A stretch of 60,417 nt of DNA, from assembly GCA_016937155.1 (NCBI GenBank), contig JAFGWM010000084.1, positions 1 to 60,417 of the forward strand, written 5' to 3'. The position numbers and the translations under genes were made by a program. Below the pieces are notes generated by a model. That model saw only the letters and a program-made list of their open reading frames with translations. It searched no databases and was not told the origin of the DNA. This document shows positions 51,080 through 60,395 of the stretch, piece after piece; position 1 is the stretch's first letter, and each line of letters begins with the position of its first letter. The DNA comes from Deltaproteobacteria bacterium (GTDB taxonomy: Bacteria > Myxococcota_A > Polyangia > HGW-17).

Positions 51080-52736
51080 TATTTCCATTATCATCAATAT
51101 CGATTTTTTCTGAAGCCGGTCTTTTGGGAAGACCAGGCATCCTCAGGATATCACCTGTAATAGGAACCAGAAATCCAGCTCCGTTTGCGATAACTATCTC
51201 CCGCACCGTGGCAACAAAGTTCTCGGGGCGCCCGAGAAGTCCAGGGTCATCACTCAGACTTTTTTGAGTTTTTGCTATACAAACCGGCAGATTATCAAAT
51301 CCGAGCTCTTTTATCTTTTTCAGATCCTTTCTGGCTTTTGGAGCATAATCCACATCTTGAGCTCCATAAATTTCGCGGCTGATAGTACTGATTTTATCTT
51401 CAACACTGTCTGTAAGCTCATAGAGCGGTCTGTAATCAATCCTGTTGTTATCAACCACAGTTAGTGTTATTTCAGCCAGTTCCCTTGCTCCGTCTCCACC
51501 CTTTCCCCATACATCACTTATGCTATAGGGAACACTGTTTTCTTTACACCACGAGGCAATAACTTCAAGCTCCTCAGGGGAATCCGTTGAGAAGCGATTA
51601 ATGGCAACCACTGCGGGAACATTAAACTTCTTTATATTTTCCACATGCTTTGCAAGATTGGGAATTCCCTTTTTTACTGCACCGGGATCAGTTTCATGAA
51701 GTTCTTTTCTCTTTTTACCACCATGCATCTTCAGGGCTCTGACAGTTGCCACTAAAACCACCGCTCTGGGCTTGAATCCAGCTTTTCTAGCTACTATATC
51801 AAAGAATTTTTCTGCACCCAGATCAAATCCGAAACCAGCCTCAGTTACAGTGTAATTTGATGTTTTCAGGGATAGCCGGGTCGCCATAATTGAATTTGTT
51901 CCCTGTGCTATATTTGCAAACGGCCCACCATGAATGAAAGCCGGGACACCCTCAATAGTCTGAACAAGATTAGGCTTAAACGCATCCTTCAGAAGTGCAG
52001 CCATTGCTCCAGAGGCAGAAAGAGATTTGGCATTTACAGGTTTTCCATCATAAGTAAAACCTATAAGAATATTATCAAGTTTTTCCTTCAGTTGAGAAAA
52101 ACTCTCCACAAGACACAGAGTCGCCATCACTTCAGATGAAGCTGAAATATCAAACCCTGATTCTCTGGGAAGCCCCATCGTTGTACCACCCAATCCAATA
52201 ACCATCTGTCTCAGCGAACGATCATTCATGTCCATAACCCGGCGCCATTCAACTGCACGGGGATCTATATTCAGAGCATTTCCCTGATATATATGATTAT
52301 CAATGACAGCACTCAGCAGATTATGCGCAGTGGTAACAGCATGTATGTCCCCGGTAAAATGAAGATTTATATCCTCCATGGGCAAAACCTGACTGTAACC
52401 GCCACCGGTGGCACCACCCTTCATACCCATCACAGGTCCCAGTGATGGTTCTCTCAGTGCAACACTTACACTTTTTCCCAGTTTTGCAATACCCTGAGCA
52501 AGGCCGATACTTACAGTGGTTTTACCTTCTCCGGCTGGAGTCGGAGTTATTGCACTCACCAAAATCAGTTCACCCTCATGGGAACACCCCAGTGATCTGT
52601 TGCAGCTTGAGGCACTCACTTTCGCCTTGTATTTTCCGTAATATTCAAGATCATCAGAAGAAAAACCAAGCTTTTCACCTATTTCAGATATAGGTCTCAT
52701 TTCAATACTGTTTGCAATTTCAAGATCAGTGGGCAT
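51063..52736 (-). CDS. fhs: Formate-tetrahydrofolate ligase
   Basis: Fhs makes 10-formyl-THF from formate, THF and ATP, for acetogenic or fermentative C1 metabolism. The ATP-binding loop TPTPAGEGKTT is near residue 66, followed by REPSLGPVMGMKGGATGGGYSQV in the family position. 557 residues is normal. GGAGG precedes the ATG. Confidence 0.95.
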   Translation of the reverse strand: MPTDLEIANSIEMRPISEIGEKLGFSSDDLEYYGKYKAKVSASSCNRSLGCSHEGELILVSAITPTPAGEGKTTVSIGLAQGIAKLGKSVSVALREPSLGPVMGMKGGATGGGYSQVLPMEDINLHFTGDIHAVTTAHNLLSAVIDNHIYQGNALNIDPRAVEWRRVMDMNDRSLRQMVIGLGGTTMGLPRESGFDISASSEVMATLCLVESFSQLKEKLDNILIGFTYDGKPVNAKSLSASGAMAALLKDAFKPNLVQTIEGVPAFIHGGPFANIAQGTNSIMATRLSLKTSNYTVTEAGFGFDLGAEKFFDIVARKAGFKPRAVVLVATVRALKMHGGKKRKELHETDPGAVKKGIPNLAKHVENIKKFNVPAVVAINRFSTDSPEELEVIASWCKENSVPYSISDVWGKGGDGARELAEITLTVVDNNRIDYRPLYELTDSVEDKISTISREIYGAQDVDYAPKARKDLKKIKELGFDNLPVCIAKTQKSLSDDPGLLGRPENFVATVREIVIANGAGFLVPITGDILRMPGLPKRPASEKIDIDDNGNISGLF

Positions 52737-52764
52737 AGGAACCTCCGGTAATAATCAGATGCGG

Positions 52765-52792
52765 AATGTAATTACTAACAGGGGTTTGTCAA
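52765..52792 (-). promoter_or_regulatory. Candidate sigma70 promoter of fhs
   Basis: On the minus strand TTGACA (52792-52787), a 16-base spacer and TACATT (52770-52765). Transcription would begin near 52758, about 22 bases before the start codon. Confidence 0.5.
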
Positions 52793-52855
52793 TAAACACC
52801 ATCAGACAGCCATCACTATCCCCTGATGTTTATAATTTCAATATGTAGAAAAATA

Positions 52856-53992
52856 TTAGAACTTGTACTGGGCGCCAATTGTAAACAGTGTAATATCCTT
52901 GTTCAGGGTTACTTCAAGAGCACCAGCATAACCATCATCCTCAAAATAAATTGATTTCAGAACAGCAGCATTGATGGAAAGTTCCTTTATCGGGGTGATT
53001 TTCAGACCGGCACCCATTGTAAATGCATCCAGGGGTGGTTTTAGAAAATCATATGTGTTTTTATCAGCACCGGCATTTGTATAAAGAATTCCTGCACTTA
53101 CAGTGAACATATCACTGATTTTATAACTTGCACTCATGGCGGTTTCAAATCCGTTGTCCACGTCCTTCTCAAGACCTTCCCAGTCAGCATTTTTGTTGAA
53201 ATAATAGTTCACGTTAAGTTCCAGAGTGATTTTTCTAAGTAAACTTGCGCTAACACCAAATCCCAATACAGCGGGAAGGTCCTCTCTGTATGTATCAGCA
53301 TCAGTTCCATAGTTACCTTCATTTTCAAACTCAAGTACTGTCTGGATTTCATACCTGAGAGCAATATTCAGCCAATCCATAGGATGTACATTTACACTTA
53401 TTATTCCGGTAAAACCCTGTGCATTGGACTCATAATCAAGAAGATATGAACCATCTCCAATGGGACCAAGTTTTGTTGTCTTGTGTGCGTACATGCCCCT
53501 CAGTCCGATGGCAACACTGATCATATCTGATACCTTGTATGCACCACCTGCTGTAATGGCATAATGTGCGGTGAATCCTTCAGCATTAACTCCAGGAGCA
53601 ATAGCCACACCATCCTTATATTCCAGATAACCACCACCGGCTGGTACAGTAAAACTTCCAAAAACTGCAAATTTACCCATATTTTTCACAGCAAAAAGGG
53701 AAGGAAAAATTAGAACACTTCTTTCATCACCAAAGGTTGCAGTATCGGTACTGTGGGAATATTTTTTTGCTATAAACTGATTACCCAAAGAGATGTAATT
53801 GCCTTCATTCATGAATACAAGACCGGCGGGATTATAATTTGCAATGTCAATGGCATCCAGAGCAGCATTTCTGGTAAGTGTACGGGCATATTCAGGACTG
53901 AGATTGGAATTGTGTATCATGCCACCTGCCTGAACACTTTCAGATAGACCCATCAATAAAAAAGCCGTTATTATAATAAGTTTCTTATTCAT
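52856..53992 (-). CDS. FadL/OmpP1-type outer-membrane transport protein
   Basis: A signal peptide ends near residue 22 (SVQA-GG). The mature N-terminus with the NPAGLVFMNEG region is typical of FadL/TodX channels for hydrophobic compounds, and the chain continues as alternating beta strands to a C-terminal aromatic (AQYKF). 378 residues is shorter than E. coli FadL. AAGGAG precedes the ATG. The substrate is unknown. Confidence 0.8.
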   Translation of the reverse strand: MNKKLIIITAFLLMGLSESVQAGGMIHNSNLSPEYARTLTRNAALDAIDIANYNPAGLVFMNEGNYISLGNQFIAKKYSHSTDTATFGDERSVLIFPSLFAVKNMGKFAVFGSFTVPAGGGYLEYKDGVAIAPGVNAEGFTAHYAITAGGAYKVSDMISVAIGLRGMYAHKTTKLGPIGDGSYLLDYESNAQGFTGIISVNVHPMDWLNIALRYEIQTVLEFENEGNYGTDADTYREDLPAVLGFGVSASLLRKITLELNVNYYFNKNADWEGLEKDVDNGFETAMSASYKISDMFTVSAGILYTNAGADKNTYDFLKPPLDAFTMGAGLKITPIKELSINAAVLKSIYFEDDGYAGALEVTLNKDITLFTIGAQYKF

Positions 53993-54226
53993 TTTGACTC
54001 CTTGAACTCAAATTCATTTGTTTTTTGAATTTTCTTACCCGCCCTTACTGATACTTTTAACGGACTTGGTCAACGGAAAAATTCAAATGTTTTTTCCCCT
54101 GATGCAATACACTGTAACTACTTGTTTTTTTAGATATTTTGATGCACTGTGTCATTAAAAAAAGAGAATTGAGATAATGTTCACGTATGTAAAAATCCGA
54201 ATTAAAACTTTGTTAGAGATTTAAAA

Positions 54227-54754
54227 TTAGAGTTTTTCAGCTTCGAGATACAGTTCTTCGGTACAGCTCATCTGATCAAAATATTTGTCTATAAGTTCGT
54301 AATGACAATCGTCACCTTCTTCAAGTGTCACTATTCCTTCAATTGTTGTGGTGGAAATACTTATTCCATCATCAGTATTAGCTAAAAGACCTTCTTTTAT
54401 CATCAAACGACATCCGTTAATATCCTGTGAACTCCACATAGTCTGCTGCATCCAGACACCATCCTCTTTGACAAAGGATAGTTCAAGATTCATGTAATCA
54501 TCACAGGTGTCTTTGGAATCATCAGTACATTCACTCCATCCGATAATCGGTGTCCCGAAAAGATTCGCAGCTTCAAGGAAGAAGTAATCATAATCAGGTG
54601 TAATATCAAACCATTCACCTTCACCACATTGATCCCGGGACTGATTAAGGGTAATGTGATAAAGACCGTTGTAACCATCCCCGGGTTCTCCGTCATCACA
54701 TCCTATTGAAAATGAACCAGACACCAGTAAAAATACAATTATCAGTTTTTTCAT
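54227..54754 (-). CDS. Small secreted lipoprotein
   Basis: The ATG at 54754 follows AAGGA and gives a signal with lipobox FSIGC; the longer frame to 54817 is unlikely. The mature part (~155 residues) is acidic with several Cys (ECTDDSKDTCDDYMNLE, DDCHYELIDKYF), probably a small disulfide beta domain. I do not recognise a function. Confidence 0.65.
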   Translation of the reverse strand: MKKLIIVFLLVSGSFSIGCDDGEPGDGYNGLYHITLNQSRDQCGEGEWFDITPDYDYFFLEAANLFGTPIIGWSECTDDSKDTCDDYMNLELSFVKEDGVWMQQTMWSSQDINGCRLMIKEGLLANTDDGISISTTTIEGIVTLEEGDDCHYELIDKYFDQMSCTEELYLEAEKL

Positions 54755-54864
54755 TAAAATTTTCCTTTCTGAAAATGTAACATCATGAGGAATGTCACAG
54801 AAAAAACTTTCTGACAATTACAACTTTTATTCACACTGAGAAAAGATTTATACAATTCCTTCTA

Positions 54865-56558
54865 TTAGTTTTCCTGATGATAATAATTGGTAAATCTTGG
54901 ATTTTCGATGAACATGCTTCCTCTGAGTTCAATTGAAACACCCCTGATATTTGAAGGAAGGAGAGATGAAGGAATCACAAGTTGCTGAAACCTGTTTTCC
55001 AGAGCAAGGGGCCCGATGAACTGATAAATATCAAGACTTATATCCCCCAATGAACTGTGAAAAACCACTCTTGCGGTTTCGGGAATCGTCTGATCATCCA
55101 TTCCCTTTACTGAAGCCTGGAAAGAAAAACCATCTGGTACTGGAATTTCGGTAAAATCATCCTCTTCATCCTCTGAAGAATCATCCCTTTCATCGGAAAA
55201 CCACATTGTAAAAACACCTGTTTTTCCATCTTCGGATACAAGCAGTCTTGATATAGTTTTCAGATACTGGGAAATCGGATTGTCATCGTCAGGTCTATAG
55301 GATGAAACCTCTTCGGATCTCTGAAGATCCGAGGAAATATTCACTCCCCCAAGAAGATTTACCTCCGTATCAGGCTCCTCAGAATATATGCCGTTAAAAT
55401 CATCTATAACAATATCCTGCGTATTCCATGAGTTCCAGCGTATAAATACACCCTGCTCAGATATATTCTCAGTAATCATACTGGCACCTTCCAAATCAAA
55501 AAGAATACTTACCACATTATATGAACCCAGATCAGGAATCTGAGAGTGTTCCAGTAAAAAGGCAGTAGCATAAAACTCCTGAATATCATGCTGCTGCCAC
55601 TGTTCAATCGAGGGATTATCCTCATTGCGCAAGGGTAAAGTTGAGGCAGTCCATGCATGAATCCCACCGTTTATTGTCACCCATGTATAAGGTGCCTTTA
55701 GTTGACCCTCAGTGGGTTCGCAGTACGGATAATCCAGATCAGTATCCTCTGAAGCTGTAAAACCCAAAAATGGAACACTGATATCAGGGCTTCCATATCC
55801 ATATCTGGTGATATCCACCCCTTCGAAATCAATAATTCCAGATATTGAATTTTGCATCTGAAGATAACTAATCAGTGAAGCACCCCCTCCTCTACTGTGT
55901 CCTGAGATAAAAATATTATCCGTGTTTATTCTACCGTAAAAAATACTTTCGGGATCTTCATTGAATGCTTTCATGGACTCCACTGCGGCAATCTGTTTTC
56001 CGATCTAAGAGCTAAATTTTCAGCACTACCGGGTGTGCAGTTTTCAGATGTGGAATCCACACTTACAACTATAAATCCCCATGATGCAAGATGATCAGTC
56101 AGCGTATAATACCGCTGGAAAATATTGCATATACTGTCATTATTTGCGTGAGCGAATACCACCAGAGGAAACGGACCATCAGATACTTCCGCACTTCCTG
56201 TCCTCAAAGGATTGTCCCTAACGGGAAATGTTGTATAAAGCTTGACCTGAGGTACCAGTGAATTCTCTGTGGTGACAGGATTATTCTCACAACTGTCCGA
56301 AGGACTTGTATTCCATATGTAAAAAGGACCTGATTTCCATAACTCATTATTTTCAAGAGCTAAAAACCCTTCAATGCGATACTGTTGCTCAGTACCTTCA
56401 GAAAATCCTATACTGCAGTAGTCAAATGCACTGTCATCATTATATCTGTCACTTCTGTCCTCATCAGTTCCAGATACACAGGAGGAAAATATAAAAATAT
56501 GGAGTAAAAGGATCCAGTATCTCAAATCAGTAAAGAAAAAAGAAAAAATATCCGGCAT
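54865..56558 (-). pseudogene. Secreted alpha/beta hydrolase lipoprotein with a frameshift
   Basis: Two overlapping frames form one protein. The upstream part (55971-56558) has a signal with lipobox FSSC and the hydrolase start (VVFAHANNDSICNIF, SWGFIVVSVDS). The downstream part (54865-55983) has the nucleophile elbow GHSRGGG, the acid region (TASEDTDLD) and the His (GGIHAWTAS), then a ~190-residue beta-rich domain. The fold resembles chlorophyllase/PAF-acetylhydrolase-type esterases. Frames join near an AAAA run at about 56005, where one base appears missing; the expected join reads SEKQIAAVESMKAF. A promoter is retained upstream. A sequencing error cannot be excluded. Confidence 0.75.
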
Positions 56559-56612
56559 ATTTATAAACCAATATGAAATTAAAGTAAGAATTTTAATAAA
56601 TCACCAGTAATA

Positions 56613-56640
56613 TCTATAGTTCACTAACAATATTTGTCAA
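56613..56640 (-). promoter_or_regulatory. Sigma70 promoter of the hydrolase locus
   Basis: On the minus strand TTGACA (56640-56635), a 16-base spacer and TATAGA (56618-56613). Transcription would start near 56606, about 48 bases upstream of the gene. Confidence 0.6.
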
Positions 56641-56937
56641 ACTTAAATTTGGTTAAAGGTAAACACTCCCTGATTGAATATTTAAATATACTCAGTATGC
56701 TATAGAACCGGAGTCTATCAGAAAATATATTGATAGATAAAATAAATAAAAACCAAATTAGAATTTCTATAATCAGCACAGCAAAAAACACATGAACATA
56801 TGAAAAACATTATATAATTAACAACAACAAAAACATACCGAGGTTAGTTATCTCCCCTATACACCCTTATGAAAAATAAATACCTGATTTTCTCTACTAC
56901 ATAACTGTAAATCACTCTGATGTTCAAACTCAAAACA
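56641..56937. other. AT-rich intergenic region with one dyad
   Basis: No gene is supported. A 7-bp inverted repeat TCTATCA (56714-56720) and TGATAGA (56731-56737) with a 10-base loop is the only structure noticed. It lies beyond the end of the Spy-like gene but has no T-run. Confidence 0.4.
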
Positions 56938-57537
56938 CTATCTGAACATAGGAGTTCTGACGGGAATACATAATAGGTTTTCGCTTTCGGGTGGAAAATG
57001 ACAAACACCATTTATCTCATGTCTGTTTCCATCAACAAACCTGCATTTTTCACCTAAGTTCATGCCACTACAGGCTTTAAAAGCACCAGCAGGTGGAACC
57101 ATACCAATGGTCCTCACAGGGTGATGAAGAAAACCTTCACGTTCTGTACGCATTGAATGTCTTATCCCGGGAGGCGGTCCCATTGGGGGTCCCACCCGGG
57201 CTCTACCGGTATCAAACAACTTACGCTGTGCGGGTGTAAGTACTTTTCTCAACTCTCTTTTCATTTTTTCATGAACAAGATCCAGCTGCGGCAGGAATTT
57301 TCTCTGAATTGCCTCAATTTCCGGAAGGTACTTGTCCCCTATCCTCCGGGCTTCCCTCAGTTGCTCCTCATCAAGACCGAGATCAAGTAATTCCTGCGGG
57401 TGAATGATGTGGGTTTTGTCCTTTGGGTTGAAAATAACACTGCCAAGGGCAAGTCCAGCAGTACCACCGGTGAAAAAAACCACCATGATTATCAGAACTG
57501 TTTTTACAAGGGCCGGGTCATTTTTCACTTTATCCAT
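56938..57537 (-). CDS. Spy/CpxP-like periplasmic protein
   Basis: An N-terminal membrane helix (about 11-35) is followed by a helical segment with the LTxxQ motif (VLTPAQRKLFDTGR) typical of Spy/heavy-metal-sensor-like proteins, a Pro/Gly-rich stretch, and a C-terminal Cys-containing tail (CSGMNLGEKCRF, NGVCHFPPE, LLCIPV). It is 199 residues. As the third gene after an ECF sigma factor, it may sense envelope or metal stress. GAGGGTG precedes the ATG. Confidence 0.65.
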   Translation of the reverse strand: MDKVKNDPALVKTVLIIMVVFFTGGTAGLALGSVIFNPKDKTHIIHPQELLDLGLDEEQLREARRIGDKYLPEIEAIQRKFLPQLDLVHEKMKRELRKVLTPAQRKLFDTGRARVGPPMGPPPGIRHSMRTEREGFLHHPVRTIGMVPPAGAFKACSGMNLGEKCRFVDGNRHEINGVCHFPPESENLLCIPVRTPMFR

Positions 57538-57854
57538 GTTTTCACCCTCATTTCATTGATTTTTTCCCATGCGTTATCAGATTTTTTTCCTTCACCCGAT
57601 TTCCAGTATTTATAAGCCTGACTCCAGCAATCAGCGGGTGCAGTTTCAGATCTCAAATTATACTTCAGGAATAATACAGATCCGAACATTACAAGAAAGC
57701 ACACAAGGAAAACAGGGATAAATCTCCTTGAAATTATAGTTGAAACAGTAGTTTTAACTGAAACTGATTCCATAATTTTCTTCAAGGCTGCCTCATAACG
57801 GTTTTTCTGTCCCCTGAAGTCAATGGAACTGAAGTCAATTGGATATTTATCCAT
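57525..57854 (-). CDS. Small single-pass membrane protein in the ECF sigma operon
   Basis: The ATG at 57854 has GGAGG five bases upstream and overlaps the sigma gene by 8 bp; a start at 57866 would add four residues. One central membrane helix (about 46-65) separates a polar N-terminus from a short C-terminal domain. Its position is that of an anti-sigma factor, but the zinc anti-sigma HxxxCxxC motif is absent. Confidence 0.6.
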   Translation of the reverse strand: MDKYPIDFSSIDFRGQKNRYEAALKKIMESVSVKTTVSTIISRRFIPVFLVCFLVMFGSVLFLKYNLRSETAPADCWSQAYKYWKSGEGKKSDNAWEKINEMRVKTWIK

Positions 57855-58386
57855 TTTTTCCTCCATTTTCCGAAAGGATCCTTTTCATTTTTTTTCTCGC
57901 CACAAACAGATGCTGCCTACTGTATTCCTCTGATATACCAAGCATCTCACCTACCTCTTTGTGATTCATTCCTTCCATATCATGTAACAGCATCACCTGC
58001 CGCTCCGATTCAGAAAGGGTTTTAAGACCTGAAAGAAGTACCTGTTTGTCAGATGTTCGTTTTTCATGATTTCTATCTTCCGAAGGTGTATTACTGAAAT
58101 CATAATCACACTGAACATCCTTTCTTTTTCGGAGATACCCCCGGGATGTGTTTCTAACAATCTGATAAAGCCAGGGTCTGAACTTTTCATTATCTCTGAG
58201 TTGATGTATTGAACTGATTGCATTCATCATGGCTTGTTGGGCAGCATCCTCAGCGTCCTCGGTGAGATGGAGAAACGAGAGAGCTATGGAATAACAGACA
58301 CTGAGATATCTGTCTGCCAGTCTCGTCACAGCTTCCGTGTTTCCTCTGCGAACATCGGCAATAAGTTCGCCATCCTTTGAATCCAT
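57847..58386 (-). CDS. ECF-type RNA polymerase sigma factor
   Basis: Region 2 (LADRYLSVCYSIALSFL, DAEDAAQQAMMNAI, FRPWLYQIVRNTSR) and region 4 (LSESERQVMLLHDMEGMNHKEVGEMLGIS) are both clear, without region 3, as in ECF sigma factors. I chose the ATG at 58386 because GGAGGT lies just before it; the ATG at 58398 would overlap that site. It precedes the small membrane gene and the Spy-like gene. Target promoters are unknown. Confidence 0.87.
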   Translation of the reverse strand: MDSKDGELIADVRRGNTEAVTRLADRYLSVCYSIALSFLHLTEDAEDAAQQAMMNAISSIHQLRDNEKFRPWLYQIVRNTSRGYLRKRKDVQCDYDFSNTPSEDRNHEKRTSDKQVLLSGLKTLSESERQVMLLHDMEGMNHKEVGEMLGISEEYSRQHLFVARKKMKRILSENGGKNG

Positions 58387-58449
58387 CCGCACCTCCATAC
58401 ATGCACGATGTTCAGATGAACAAAAACGTTATAACCCTGTGTGTGTTTT

Positions 58450-59844
58450 TTATCCCGGAAACTCTTTGAAATATTCCTTTGTGAGAGAAAATACCTGTGG
58501 TGCAAGGAAAAACAGTGCCACAAGATTCGGAAGAGCCATAAATGTTATTGCCATATCCGCAAAACTCCATACAAGCGTCATTGGCTGAACAGCACCCACA
58601 AAAATCATAATACTGAAAATAATCCGGTAGACAGTAACAGCTTTTGTAGACTTAAGTAAAAACTCAACGGCTCGATCCCCGTAGTATGACCAGCTTATTG
58701 CCGTGGAAAGAGCAAACAGAATTGTGGAAATTGCCACCATGTGTTTTCCGAAAATGCCCAGACCAATGGGGGAAAGACCTTTTTCAAATGAAAGTGTTGT
58801 GAGCACAGCACCATCATACATCGGTTTCACATCTGTACCTGAACTTGTCTGCATGTAAAGACCACCCATAATTATCACCAGTGCTGTCAAGGTGCAAATC
58901 AGAACTGTATCAATAAAGGGCTCAAGCATTGATACAAGGCCCTCCCTGACTGCATGATCTGTTTTTGCCGCTGCATGGGCGATGGGAGCACTTCCCTGAC
59001 CTGCTTCATTTGAGAAAAGTCCCCTCCGGATTCCCCATAACATGGTACCTATAAAACCACCCTTCAGAGCACTTTCACCAGTAAACGCTGAACTGAAAAT
59101 GAGGCTGAATGCCTTTCCCACAAGATTGTAATTCAGAATAATAACTGTCATCGCACCGATTATGTAAAATGCTGCCATTACAGGAACTAAAAATCCGGCT
59201 ACACTACCAATACGCTTGATTCCACCCACTATCACCGCAAAAACCAAGACTCCAACCACCAGCCCACTTGCCCATACAGGGATATGATAAACATTTTTAA
59301 GAGCAAGAGCCATTGAGTTTGCCTGAGGCATATTACCCGTTCCAAAACTGCATACAACAGCCCCTATAGCGAACATAACAGCCAGAAAAGTAGCAAAGGA
59401 TCCAATTTTTGGTTTTAAGGCTTTGCTTATATAAAACATAGGACCACCAGCAACCAGGCCATCCTCATCCTTTTCACGATATTCAACAGCGAGTGTGCAT
59501 TCTGCGTATTTAAGCCCCATACCTAAAAAGCCCGTTACCCAGATCCAGAATGCCGCACCTGGACCTCCCCATGCGATAGCCATTGCGACGCCGGCTATAT
59601 TTCCTATTCCCACGGTGGCACTTAAAGCAGCACTGAGTGCCTGAAAATGAGAAATATCACCGGGATCACCTCCGTGATCATATTTCCCGCTGACAATCTT
59701 CAGTGAAGTTCCCATTTTTCTGAACTGTATGAACTTTAAAATAATGGTAAACAGCAGGCCAGCAGGAATCAACAGCACCAGAAGTATATATGGACCTATG
59801 TTGTTATTATAAAGATTAAGAAATGATGACACTGTTTCTCTCAT
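58450..59844 (-). CDS. Sodium:alanine/glycine symporter (AGCS family)
   Basis: A membrane carrier of 464 residues with about ten hydrophobic segments and the family signature LSATVGIGNIAGVAMAIAWGGPGA, given here in part, followed by FWIWVTGFLGMGLKYAE. It should import alanine or glycine with Na+. It lies about 60 bp upstream of the ECF sigma gene on the same strand. AAGGAG precedes the ATG, and a small dyad (ACATAT-cag-ATATGT, 59861-59875) is in the leader. Confidence 0.9.
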   Translation of the reverse strand: MRETVSSFLNLYNNNIGPYILLVLLIPAGLLFTIILKFIQFRKMGTSLKIVSGKYDHGGDPGDISHFQALSAALSATVGIGNIAGVAMAIAWGGPGAAFWIWVTGFLGMGLKYAECTLAVEYREKDEDGLVAGGPMFYISKALKPKIGSFATFLAVMFAIGAVVCSFGTGNMPQANSMALALKNVYHIPVWASGLVVGVLVFAVIVGGIKRIGSVAGFLVPVMAAFYIIGAMTVIILNYNLVGKAFSLIFSSAFTGESALKGGFIGTMLWGIRRGLFSNEAGQGSAPIAHAAAKTDHAVREGLVSMLEPFIDTVLICTLTALVIIMGGLYMQTSSGTDVKPMYDGAVLTTLSFEKGLSPIGLGIFGKHMVAISTILFALSTAISWSYYGDRAVEFLLKSTKAVTVYRIIFSIMIFVGAVQPMTLVWSFADMAITFMALPNLVALFFLAPQVFSLTKEYFKEFPG

Positions 59845-59979
59845 ACAGTCTCCTTCGGAAACATATCAGATATGTCCTTATTGCTAATATATCCACAAGT
59901 TATGGATTTTTTCTTCTGTTTCTAACCCGGTAAACATAATACGCGGTATTACCAGTACCCTCAATAACTCTTTGCTATA

Positions 59980-59997
59980 GTTAAAAAATTTTTTAAC
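59980..59997. other. 18-bp perfect A6T6 palindrome
   Basis: GTTAAAAAA followed directly by TTTTTTAAC. Such A-tract palindromes bend DNA, and in RNA could fold only weakly. It lies in the 430-bp AT-rich region between the symporter gene and the tRNA promoter, where no gene is seen. Confidence 0.6.
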
Positions 59998-60227
59998 GTA
60001 GCATCTGCACATTCACCATATTTATTTTTAACCACATAAGATGATATTTTTTCGTCAGTTTCAGTATCATTACAGGTTGTTAAGCAAAACTGAAAAGAGT
60101 CCGGCATCAGAAAATTCTCCTGAAAAATTTAGAATCAGGAAATCTTAAAACATGAAAGTATTTGATATGCAATAGTTTTTTACACTATCATATTTCTCAG
60201 TAAAAAAATTATTCTAAACTTTTTCCC

Positions 60228-60256
60228 TTGACACAAATCAATGATTCGTCTATACA
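60228..60256 (+). promoter_or_regulatory. Sigma70 promoter of the tRNA-Leu gene
   Basis: A consensus TTGACA (60228-60233), a 17-base spacer and TATACA (60251-60256). Transcription would begin near 60263, about 13 bases before the mature tRNA. Confidence 0.8.
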
Positions 60257-60275
60257 CTTGCCTGCGTTTCCATTC

Positions 60276-60359
60276 GCGAGGATGGCGGAACTGGTAGACG
60301 CGCTAGGTTGAGGGCCTAGTGGCCGGTAGGCTGTAGGGGTTCGATTCCCCTTCCTCGCA
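60276..60359 (+). tRNA. tRNA-Leu (anticodon GAG)
   Basis: The acceptor stem GCGAGGA pairs with TCCTCGC, the anticodon loop TTGAGGG gives anticodon GAG (reading CUC/CUU), and a long variable arm and the T-loop GGTTCGATTCC are present. The 84-nt length is normal for a class II tRNA. The 3' CCA is not encoded and must be added by the CCA enzyme. Confidence 0.95.
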
Positions 60360-60360
60360 C

Positions 60361-60395
60361 AAAGCTGATGTTCTCAAAACGTCAGCTTTTTTTTT
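60361..60395 (+). terminator. Rho-independent terminator after tRNA-Leu
   Basis: A 12-bp stem (60361-60372 with 60378-60389, one G-T wobble) and a 5-base loop are followed by a T-run. This ends the single-gene tRNA transcript. Confidence 0.85.

Noticed and set aside
55995-56015. Programmed -1 frameshift in the hydrolase
   Set aside because: The heptamer at the join (GGAAAAC) does not have the X-XXY-YYZ form and no clear downstream stimulator was seen.
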